Below the pieces are notes generated by a model. That model ran no database searches. It had not been told where the DNA came from and saw only the letters and a list, made by a program, of their open reading frames with translations. The translations under genes and the position numbers were made by a program. A DNA stretch of 64,000 nucleotides from Cornus controversa (Eukaryota > Streptophyta > Magnoliopsida > Cornales > Cornaceae), in assembly GCA_026545225.1 (NCBI GenBank), contig CM048853.1:42858755-42922754 (forward strand), written 5' to 3'. Shown piece by piece: positions 47,109-56,779 of this stretch. Position 1 is the first letter of the stretch. Each line of letters opens with the position of its first letter.

Positions 47109-47232
47109 AACACCAAGGCCTGTGGCCTAGTGGTATTTCCTCTCCTTTCAAAGTGAAAGGTGAAGGGTTCGAGTCTCCATACCAAAGTATATTGTGGGAG
47201 TTATTCTTGCCCAGACGGAAAAAAAAAAAAAT
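47109..47232 (+). mobile_element. tRNA-derived SINE (duplicated copy)
   Basis: Same boxes, poly(A) tail and ttaaacatgtacc flanks as the copy at 41220, with a 4-base difference after the B box. Confidence 0.88.
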
Positions 47233-47554
47233 TAAACATGTACCTGAGTCGCTAATGTAAGGGAAACTGAGGGAAAAGTTCATAAACCTCGCCATCAATT
47301 TCACAAGGACAATTTAGTAGGTCTCCAAAATGTTACAGTGACTCTTTATATTATGGAATTGCTATGTCTGTGATCAAATATCCTAACCAAGAATATGACT
47401 TGGCAAATACCAGTAAAGTCTCTCCAATGCCTTAGGCAAGTTGTATAGGAGCAACCATTTTGTGATTCTGCATTAATTTTCCAACATCTTCGTCCACTCA
47501 TATCCACATGTCTTGTGCAAAAGTATCCAGAAATATCACACATCAAGAATTTCA

Positions 47555-47581
47555 AATATATATATATATATATATATATAT
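47555..47581. repeat. (AT)n microsatellite
   Basis: Empty-site counterpart of the tract that carries the solo LTR at 41669. Confidence 0.95.
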
Positions 47582-49128
47582 TGTTTTTTGTGGAGAACGC
47601 GGAATTATGAATAAGAAATAAACTAACCCCTCCCCCAACTCCTATAAATGCTTGTCACCATGCCGCAATGTGTAGTTGAATAAAAAAAGGTCATTACCTA
47701 ATAGGGTTTTGCTATGCAGAGTTCTAGGAGGTTTGGACTAAAGAAAAACATTACATTTGACATATTTTTGTGCAAAGTAGTTACTCTTAAGTCTTGAACC
47801 CATATCCTCACGCTTGTCAAGCCGAGCTTTTAGCATTGAACCAAACAATGACCCAACAATATACTGAAACCAATCTTGGCTAGTTCAGCACATTGTAGTT
47901 GAATATTCACCAAAACTGATTCAAATAGAATTCTGCATATGTTCCAAAGAGATGCTACTCAATTTTCCATACCCTATCATGGTATTGAGTGAGTTAAAAA
48001 GTTCAGGTAATGCCCAGGTCTATATGAGCTCTAAAGGCTCATGAATCTTGTTTTGCTTCTCTTCCAGCATGCATATATTATACACTGAAACTGCTAGAAC
48101 ATTGTGGATTTGATTGCTTCATAAATCCAAACAGAATGAATGTGTGTCCCGTAGCTTAGGATGTCTATGATTGGCAACCATAGTGCTGGCAGAAGATACC
48201 ACATTTTACGACATTGTTGAGAATTGTATCAAATAAATTAAAGTTATTAATAACTCATGCAAACTAGAATTCCGACATGTGCATGAGTGGCTCATGTAAG
48301 AGAAACAGAGAGAAGTTCATGAACCTTGTATAAATGTTTCTGATCAGTTATTTTATTGAAAATGTGACTTACCCAAGTTCAATGTTTCCCTCTGATTACT
48401 CTGCAACTTCCAAGAAAATCGGAGGTTTAGCAGTTTGTTGGAGAATTCATTGAAATTCTGGAATAAAAAAGGAAAGATAAAGAAGTTTATTTCATTATTT
48501 TTGTCTTGTTTGGTTGTAATGGAAAACTGTTCTTTAACTTATAAGAAAAGTAAGGATAAGAAAACAATTTACCATGCAGAGCAATAAGGATATCTGGGAA
48601 CCTGTAAGGAAATCAATAATTTTTACCTGTGGATTGTTTTATTTTACTTCTGCTTGCTTTTTTTCTATATTTCTTTGCATTCAATCAGAGTTTCTGAGGA
48701 TCACACAGAGACCTAAGGGTCTTTAGCTGCAAAAGAAAATTATATTAGTCTGCAATAGTCTATCAAATTAAACCAGGTTTCTTAGATCTGTCGCTGATTA
48801 GAAACTAGTTGAAATTACATCTTGTGTCAGAATTGACATTAATTAAGACTGTATCTACCAAATGTGGAGGCACATACCTGACTGAGAATTGAGTTTCTTT
48901 GCAACCATCAATGTGAAGAAAGTTGAGAATTGATCATCTGGGCATGGTCATGTGTGATTTGATCATCAATATTTTCAGGTGGTCCAAGAAACAAAGAGCT
49001 GACAATGCAAGGAAAGTATGGAGGGGAAGGGGAATTTAATAGATAGAAGAAAGTAACAACTTTGGTTATGTTGTGGTAGTACAGAATAAAAAACAAATAC
49101 CTGAGTGGAAGGAAAGTTAGAATGTCTG

Positions 49129-52100
49129 TCATTCTAAGTTTACAATGCTTTCTTCATCATCGAGTTGTATGTGGGGGATTCGGGAAATCTTGGGCCAATC
49201 TTCCCCTTTCTCCCTTTGGCAACGTGGTTTCAGCAATGGACATTTGTATATTTCCAGGTAAGAGAGGGAGTTGGGCAGCCCCTCTTCTGGCAAGGACTGG
49301 AGCTTAGGGCATTTCCAGATGTATAGAGTTGTAAGAGAGGTGAGGTGTTGAAGGCCCTTGTGGTTCAGTGATTTCAGATTTGGAAGTTCCCAGAACCAAA
49401 GAGAGGTAAGAGTGGTGGGCAATAGACACTCCTCCGGAAATGACTCCAACACTTGTTCTTCATCATCACCACTGATATAGAATAGTCCAAGAGATGGGAG
49501 CGTTCGCAAACCCCACCCCATCCTGCCCTTCATCAGTTTCTCACAATATCTGATAGAAAGTGAATGTAGGTTGGACGGCAAACCTCCGTTTGGAAATGAT
49601 TCAACTTCTGGACAACCACGGATCCACAGTGCTTGAAGAGATGGGAGGAGTGTGTGCATTCGTTGCGGCAGTGACTTTAAATTCTTGCAATAACTGATGG
49701 TCAATTTCGTCAGATTGGGAGCGGATAATCCTCCATCTCCACGGGGAAAGGATACCATTTTAGGACAATTCGCTATTTTAAGCTTCATCAGATTTCGAAG
49801 CTCGTTTGGGATCAAAAGCGTTTCCAAATCTATACACCCGGAGATGTCGAGAGAACGAAGCTTTGGAAAGAAGCCTAACGGCAGCAACTTGAGAAGATCA
49901 CAATCGCAAACACTCAGAACTTCAATGGATGTGTGGTAATTATGCTCCGTCTCCTCGGACAGGGGAAACTCTAATTTCCTGCAGTTGGAGATGTAAAGTG
50001 TTTTCAATGTAGCAATGGGCAAAGACACCTGAAGAAGAGATGAACAATCAGAGATACGCAACTCTTCAAGACAATTGTTGATGCGCATCATATTCATGAT
50101 TTCCTCTGATGGTACTGCTGCTAGGGACTGAAGAGCATCACATCTTTTGATCTCCAGAGTCTTAAGCATCGGCAGCAACCCCACGTCTGGAAATGGCACA
50201 AGCCTCGGGCATTGCTCTATCTTCATCATTTCAAGCCTTGGAAATGACACAAGCCTCCGGCGGCAACTACGATGACATTGTGTCAGAGAAGACAGGTGTT
50301 GCAGCTGCTGCGGCCATTTGGTCAAGTTCGGAATATTTGAAATCTCCAATTTCTGAAGAGAAGACAGGTGTTGCAGCTGCTGTGGCAATTCTGTCAAGTT
50401 TGTCATCGCTGAAATCTTCAACTCCTGAATAGAAGGAAGGCCTTGCAGCAACAGCCTAACTTGATTAGATGCGAGCTGCTGACACTCAGAAATTTCAAGC
50501 TTCCTTAGAGATGGGAAGCGGATGGATAATTCACTGGTCAACTTTGGACAATTCACCATAGAAAACTCTAAAAGGCGAGAGAACTCTCGAACCCCTGATG
50601 CATGCCATTCCACCCACTCTGACATTCCATTAAAGCTTAGTGTCTCCAGAGATTGAAATGGTTTGATCGAAGAAGAAGCATCCCCATAGAACTCCTGACC
50701 CACCTTCATTATTGCTTTCATCCCTCCAATTCTTAGATATTTTAGAGAGGGTAGCTGCCCGATCGACGGCAAAGAATAGCAATTTGCACAGTCTATAAGA
50801 TTTAAGGATACCATGTCACGAAACGAATGAACTCTATCTAACCAATCCGGAAATCTTGTGCCCCCGTAGTTAATGATGCAAAGAAGCTTCACTCCTGCAT
50901 GAGGCTGTAGGTTGTCAAGTACATCTCTTTCCTTTTGTGAATCGTCAGTATCGCGATCCCATTTTAGCTCTAACCCTTCAAGGTGCTCCTTTCCTTTTAG
51001 ATTGGCCTCTGATGCATCTGGACCACTGGTTACATTTTGTAGCTCTGAAATGCAGAGTTGCCCCCGAAGTTGACAGAGTTCCTTCAACCCACCAATCCTT
51101 GACCCACTATCCTTTCCAACTACAAAATATGTTAAATGTTGGAGATCTTTCAATCTGCTCATTTGCGTTGGCATTTCAATCAATCTAGTTTCTCTGATAT
51201 CAAGATGGCGCAAGTTTATTAGTTTGTCCATATTCTCAGGCAACTCAGTGAGATCCTCACAATATGACAAATCTAATGTCTGTAAATTGCACAGGGTTGT
51301 TACTGAATTCGATAACCGTTTGATTTTTGTCCAAGAGAGATCCAAATAGCGTAAAAGAATCAAATTTTCAATTGATTGAGGCAATTCAGAAATACGATAT
51401 TGAGACAAAGATAGCACCCTCAAGCATCTCAGAGTTGGCAACATATCATGTAATACCTTATTGCCCAAAAAAGAAAACCTTTTACCTTCTGAAAATGATA
51501 TGAAAGTCCGTAAACACTTTACTTGATTAACAGCTTTGAATTTCTCAAATGCATCATATCGGCCCCGAAGATATGAGAAATGGCGAACTTTTTCACAAAT
51601 ATAATCAAGTGGCTTGTCATCATCCAACCTAAAATAGAACTTTCCAGATATATGTTGAGCTAAATCATGGAGTAGGTCATGCATTACAAAATAGGAATTG
51701 TTGTCACTTAATCTCTGAAAGAAAGACCTTGATAATAGTTCACGAAAGTAATAGTTACCTTCGTCTTCCATTAGTTTGTTGCTTTTGGGCTGCTGCACAA
51801 GATCTTCGGCTATCCATAAGAAGACTAACTTCTCCATTTCAAATTTGTAATCTTTTGGAAATTTCGAACAATATGCAAAGCATCTCTTTAAATGTGAAGG
51901 TAGATAATGATAGCTCAATCTTAGAGCCGGAGAAATTTCGCTCTCCAAATTCCATATCTCGCTTTTTAATATATTTTTCCAGTCTTCAATATCCAGTTTA
52001 GACCGCAAGAGACCTCCAAGTGATTTTACCGCTAAAGGCAAGCCTTTGCATTTCTCCACAATTTGTTTGCCAATCATCTCTAGGTCTGAATGAGCCAAAT

Positions 52101-53211
52101 AATCTCCACTCCCAAATGCATGTTTTGTGAATAATGACCAACAATCTTCAAACGACAATTGCTCCAAGCGATTAATAGGAATGGTGCCCATTGCTGATGC
52201 AACCTCTTCAATGCGTGTCGTTACGATAATCCTACTTTCCTTTGCTCCAGCACTGAATGATCTTCTTAAACAGTCCCAGTCATTATAATTGTGATTCCAA
52301 ACATCGTCCAAGACAATCAAAAATTTCTTCCCTGTGAGGCTATCTTTCAACTTGCTTTGAAGTTTATCAAGGTTGTAGTTGTGATTATTTGATGGGGTGA
52401 CACCATCAAAAATTTTCTTCATTATCATGTAAATATCAAATGAATCGGAAACGCAAACCCATGCTTTCATATGGAATTTCTCATTTACTCTAGCATCATT
52501 ATATAGGAGTTGAGCAAGGGTTGTCTTGCCCATCCCACCCATTCCTACAATGGGGATCACATGAATCTGATTCCTAGCTGCATTGTCAGACAACAACAAT
52601 TTCATTATCTTCTCTTTGTCGTTATTCCTCCCATAGACGCCAGATTCATCTACCAGAGAAGTTGTTTCTTCTCTTCGAGATTGTTTCCTTCCAACATTCT
52701 CTATCAATTTAAGAGAATATTTTTGCTCGACAAACCACTCCAACTTAGTGATGACCACTCTCATTCTGGACTCAATCTCTTCATCAGACAGATAAACAGA
52801 ATTCGAGAAAGAACGATTAATGCGTAACAGAAATTGCTTCATTTGATGGAAAAATCGAGTCATACCAACCTTACTTCTGCTGCTTTGGGTTTGGGTTTGG
52901 AGCTGATCATCAACTTCCAACTTGTCCCTCAAGGCCTTGGTAGCGATCTCGTCCAGCAAGTCATCAGCTTGGTAAACAACATGTTGGAGCTCGTCGAGCC
53001 AATCTTTCACTGTTGAGTTGGTAATCTGCTTGTCCTCGGCATCATCCAGCACTACTTGAAGGGCCATCAAGGTTAGCTTCAGCTTGTCTAGAAGTCCATC
53101 ATCAAATTTTTGTTTGGAAAAGAAGTTTATGAACTCACGAGTAGCCAACCGATCAAACAGCACTTGAAGGGAAGCCGAGAGAAACGCTCCACCCACCAAA
53201 ACTTCAGCCAT
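49129..53211 (-). CDS. NLR2: CC-NBS-LRR disease resistance protein, RPP13-like-1 (R13L1) type
   Basis: A single-exon gene of 1360 residues with start ATG at 53211 (MAEVLVGGAFLSASLQ) and TGA at 49129-49131. It encodes a CNL immune receptor. The coiled-coil part has QADDLLDE. The P-loop GMGGMGKTT is at about residue 223, and kinase-2 FLIVLDDVW ends at 305. RNBS-B IIVTTR, GLPLA at about 392, RNBS-D CFAYCSKFPK and MHD at 510-512 follow. The LRR runs from about 550 to the end. All ATP-binding motifs look intact. Within the LRR, a 72-base in-frame repeat (50286 and 50358 starts) has duplicated one 24-residue LRR unit, and nearby a Cys/Arg-rich LTQCHRSCRRRLVSF insert interrupts the LRR spacing. NLR1 lacks that insert. 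Divergently oriented from NLR3 across 9.7 kb. Confidence 0.95.
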   Translation of the reverse strand: MAEVLVGGAFLSASLQVLFDRLATREFINFFSKQKFDDGLLDKLKLTLMALQVVLDDAEDKQITNSTVKDWLDELQHVVYQADDLLDEIATKALRDKLEVDDQLQTQTQSSRSKVGMTRFFHQMKQFLLRINRSFSNSVYLSDEEIESRMRVVITKLEWFVEQKYSLKLIENVGRKQSRREETTSLVDESGVYGRNNDKEKIMKLLLSDNAARNQIHVIPIVGMGGMGKTTLAQLLYNDARVNEKFHMKAWVCVSDSFDIYMIMKKIFDGVTPSNNHNYNLDKLQSKLKDSLTGKKFLIVLDDVWNHNYNDWDCLRRSFSAGAKESRIIVTTRIEEVASAMGTIPINRLEQLSFEDCWSLFTKHAFGSGDYLAHSDLEMIGKQIVEKCKGLPLAVKSLGGLLRSKLDIEDWKNILKSEIWNLESEISPALRLSYHYLPSHLKRCFAYCSKFPKDYKFEMEKLVFLWIAEDLVQQPKSNKLMEDEGNYYFRELLSRSFFQRLSDNNSYFVMHDLLHDLAQHISGKFYFRLDDDKPLDYICEKVRHFSYLRGRYDAFEKFKAVNQVKCLRTFISFSEGKRFSFLGNKVLHDMLPTLRCLRVLSLSQYRISELPQSIENLILLRYLDLSWTKIKRLSNSVTTLCNLQTLDLSYCEDLTELPENMDKLINLRHLDIRETRLIEMPTQMSRLKDLQHLTYFVVGKDSGSRIGGLKELCQLRGQLCISELQNVTSGPDASEANLKGKEHLEGLELKWDRDTDDSQKERDVLDNLQPHAGVKLLCIINYGGTRFPDWLDRVHSFRDMVSLNLIDCANCYSLPSIGQLPSLKYLRIGGMKAIMKVGQEFYGDASSSIKPFQSLETLSFNGMSEWVEWHASGVREFSRLLEFSMVNCPKLTSELSIRFPSLRKLEISECQQLASNQVRLLLQGLPSIQELKISAMTNLTELPQQLQHLSSLQKLEISNIPNLTKWPQQLQHLSSLTQCHRSCRRRLVSFPRLEMMKIEQCPRLVPFPDVGLLPMLKTLEIKRCDALQSLAAVPSEEIMNMMRINNCLEELRISDCSSLLQVSLPIATLKTLYISNCRKLEFPLSEETEHNYHTSIEVLSVCDCDLLKLLPLGFFPKLRSLDISGCIDLETLLIPNELRNLMKLKIANCPKMVSFPRGDGGLSAPNLTKLTISYCKNLKSLPQRMHTLLPSLQALWIRGCPEVESFPNGGLPSNLHSLSIRYCEKLMKGRMGWGLRTLPSLGLFYISGDDEEQVLESFPEECLLPTTLTSLWFWELPNLKSLNHKGLQHLTSLTTLYIWKCPKLQSLPEEGLPNSLSYLEIYKCPLLKPRCQREKGEDWPKISRIPHIQLDDEESIVNLE

Positions 53212-54359
53212 ATTCTTTTCTTCCTCAAAGGGGAGATAGAGAGAGAGAGATTAGCAGTAAAGAGCAGAGAGATAGAGAGAGACTTGGCAGTAAAGAGCCT
53301 CTTCAATGTTCAGAAGGACCAAGTAAAGCTTAATGGTAAAATGTGGCTGCTGCAATTTACACACCGCACACCGATAATGCAGTCCATTGACCCAACACAA
53401 CGACTATGTTTGTGCTGGAGGCAGGCTTTAATCCAACGCCGGACAGGAGGCCACGTGTGAGTGCGAATGCACATCAGTTTTTTTTTTTTTGTATTAAGCC
53501 CAAAACTCATGAATGCCCGACGATAAATAAAAATAACCTAAAAAGAAAAGAAAAAAAAAAAGAAAATACCTTGGATAGAACTTAGAAGTAATTGTTTTTT
53601 GAACTGTATATATTAAAAAGGCAAATTCAGAGACTGTTAACTTGGTTCAAATTCGTAACTTGAAGGACACAATAGAAGCAATTTTACAGCCAATGCTACC
53701 TTCTCTCTAAAACTGTACTTTCATCCCGGACTTGAATCTATATATACTGTATATATATATATATATACACACACTGTGTATACTGAATTACAGATACACG
53801 GTAAAGTTACTTTGGAATTTGGATTACTGACCTCTCACAAAAAGCATCATGAGAAGTGAGTTGGAATAGAGATTAGTGGATTCCACAAGGCACACACCAA
53901 TAATGCAGTCCGTGAACCCAAGTACTAGAGAGCCAAGGCAGGTCTTTACTCTCTGTATCACAACTATCACCTGTTCTACCCATTCTCCGTCAAGAAATTT
54001 TTAGGGTTTCAAATACTCTTCCTCAAATTATCTTCAAATCCACCATAAACACCTCAAATTTACCCAATCCAAACATGACTAGTCCTTCAAGGAACATAAC
54101 ATAGGAATCACTTCCTAAACAGTCAATTCCACCATATTCATATGATTATATACGTTGTACTGGTTCCTTTTAAAGATCAATTTAACCCGCACTTCAGGGG
54201 TTGGTACTGGGTCCCACAACTTCTTAGGACAAAAGTTACTTCTGTCTTATAAAGAAAAAACATGACTTAAGTAATTTAATTTTTTGGGATAATAAAAAAA
54301 ATTAAAAAGTAAATCGGTTTTTCTGTTAATAATCAGTAATCGGAGATTGAAAAGAAAGG
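53212..54359. other. NLR2 upstream region
   Basis: An AG-rich leader (gagagagaga) lies just upstream of the start, mirroring the CT-rich leader of NLR1 on the other strand. A cacaccgataatgcagtcc word at 53361 recurs as cacaccaataatgcagtccg at 53894, suggesting a small duplication. An (AT)n tract lies at 53750-53767. No other gene is seen. Confidence 0.5.
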
Positions 54360-55206
54360 TTGTCTCTCGCTAGCCTATTATGTGTTGAATTAGAGAAAGA
54401 ATGAAGGAAATATTAAAAAGAAAAATGTGAACTCTGATAATTGGTCACAATCAATAAGGGGTTTGCAAAAAATATTTTAAATGTTAAATTCTACAAATAA
54501 AAATAGTAATAAAAAAAATAGAATATGAACACAAAATAGGGACATTAACGAGTAAGTGTATTCAACTCATGAGCACACTTGGAAGGGAAATTTTTTTAAA
54601 TAACTTATGATGATAAATGTTTCAAATATTGTTTCGTAATTAAATTGAGATAGTGGTTATGATTGTGCGATGAAAGTCGATATGAATAATCACTCCGTGC
54701 TTAATTTGAGTAGGAATCACAATAAATTTGGAAAAAAAATTGAAATAATTGGCCACAAGGCCCACAACGGTTTTAGATGCTCTTTCAAGATTTATTATTT
54801 AGTGGTTATAAAATGGTATTTAATTGTAGCTCTACATTGAATTTATATTGGAATCATCAAATCTTAAAACAAAATCCAATTCTAAAACAACAAACAAAAA
54901 AACAAAATCCAATAATGGACCACGGCAATTTTGGATTTGGTGGTAAATTTTGTAATATTTACTTGTTAGTAGTACAATGCTCTAACACTCCTTCGAATTT
55001 TTATTTATTAATCACAGAGAATACCCTATCAATGTTAACCGTCATTTGCTTTTAACGGTTCACGTATTTTTACCATTATACCCCTCTTATATTTGATCAG
55101 ATTGCATGCATCATTTGTTGACTCGTACTTTAAATAAAATGTCTATTTTGCCCTTTATGATAACCCTAAGCCAAACCATATATATGCATCTATATCACTA
55201 ATACAT

Positions 55207-55207
<1 letters not shown>

Positions 55208-55248
<41 letters not shown>
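55208..55248. repeat. (AT)n microsatellite
   Basis: About 41 bases of pure AT. Confidence 0.95.
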
Positions 55249-55250
<2 letters not shown>

Positions 55251-56046
55251 TTCTCTTTTTCTAGCACTCTAAAACCACATTTAAATACTAATTTTCAAGT
55301 TTGTCTATGCCATCTTCGTGTTGAATTGATCAAATCGAAATTTCTTTTATTGAGTCCTATAGATAGATGTGAACCAAGTCTCGATCACAAAATCTCTTGA
55401 TTCACTATTTTAATTTTTATTTTTGCTGCTTGTTCACATTCATATGGGCATGTCAGGTCCTCTTTTTCATCACAATGTCGGTTAACATACTTGAAACTTT
55501 TTACCTTGACGTTGGAATAATTTATGGAATCACACATAATAAAATGAAGGCTGTAGATTTTTCATATATATTTTTTAATTTAATTTTTATTAAAAGGCTC
55601 ATTTTCAAACTAATAAATGCACTTCACCTCTCTTTTTCCTGAAGCAAATGACAAGAAAATATTCTTAATTCCTATGCTGTTAATTATAAACTTAATAAGA
55701 ATAATGGTATTTCGTTCAAAAGAAAAAAAAAACATTATCAAATATTACATTGTGGATGTTACTTTCCTTTTATTAAAGAATGGATTTATAACCAAACTTT
55801 TTAAAGAGACAGGACAAAAGCATCAGGTCCTAAGGACCAAATTACTTTTTTCAAAAGTACTTCATGCTTGAGAGATAGGACAAAATCATCAGGTCCCAAG
55901 GGCCAAATTATTTTTTTTTCAAAAGTAATTTATGCATCAAGCAGGTAATATATCTTTTACCAAAAACTATTTCAAAGTTGAAAGTTTAAGGGATTCTAAC
56001 AAAAAGAAAAAATAGTTACATGGTGTTGATTATTCTATTATGATAT

Positions 56047-56628
56047 TGTAGGCATTAAAAAATTATATGGTGAATTTAAAATATAATTTGTATTTATCTT
56101 CGGTTTAGTCTATTTTGAAATATGACTCAATGAGTCAGATAATTCAAAATTCAAATCCACCACAAATGAGAGCTGATCCAAATTGTCTAAGAATTTATGT
56201 ATATTAATATATATTAATTGGATAATTATCAAAGGTACAAAAAGTTACCAGTTTGTCCCTCCAAGAAGTCTATAAATAGAAGTAGAGGGTGAAGGAAATG
56301 AGAGAACAACAAGAAGACTCTCAAAGTACCCTGAAGCTTTGCATAATCTTCACTCAAAGTCCAAAGCTCCGAAGCATCTAGAGCCCTGAAGGAGAAGAAC
56401 AACAAGCACATCATTCACGTGTCGTTCTTCACCAAAGTTTCAATCCAATTTAAGATCAAGTTACAGCAGTCCTTGAATCCGAATCACCAAAAGATCAAAT
56501 CAAAAGAATTTATCTTTCTTTTGTAAAGATTTATAGAGATTTGTAATCATGTTTTTTGAAATTAATATATTTGATATATTTGTCCATGTGTTTTAATCTT
56601 ATTCTTAGACTCGAAATTTGTGTATACA
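56047..56628. mobile_element. Solo LTR (582 bp)
   Basis: Begins tgtaggcatt and ends gtgtataca, with a TATA box (tataaataga) at about 56270. Module copies M1 (35985, ttatgatatgagaaaatag) and M3 have the uninterrupted site. Flanking 5-mers gatat and tatat match at 4 of 5. No internal element sequence. Confidence 0.8.
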
Positions 56629-56779
56629 TATATATGAGAAAGTAGAAGATTTTCAATCTAGTATGGTGTATTAGACAAAAACATGCAAATGGTTTTGTAG
56701 TGATACAAATACGTAAAAGCATAAAATAGACGCGTTGAAGTTGGAATTAGAGAAAAATTAGTTCAAAATATATCAAAAT

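Larger units (their letters stand above)
46100..49128 (-). repeat. NLR 3'-flank module, copy at NLR2
   Basis: In NLR2 orientation this is its 3' flank. It closely matches 44300 down to 40205 and, more distantly, 22486-24075 at NLR1. It contains the duplicated SINE (47109-47232) and an (AT)n tract at 47555-47581. A ccactcag/gtattt junction just after the stop codon, conserved in all copies, suggests a 3' UTR intron. Confidence 0.85.
54360..56680 (+). repeat. Intergenic module M, copy 2 (upstream of NLR2)
   Basis: Colinear with 33160-36050 and, inverted, with 62640-59490. It carries a long (AT)n tract (55208-55248) and the solo LTR 56047-56628. No gene recognised. Confidence 0.72.
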
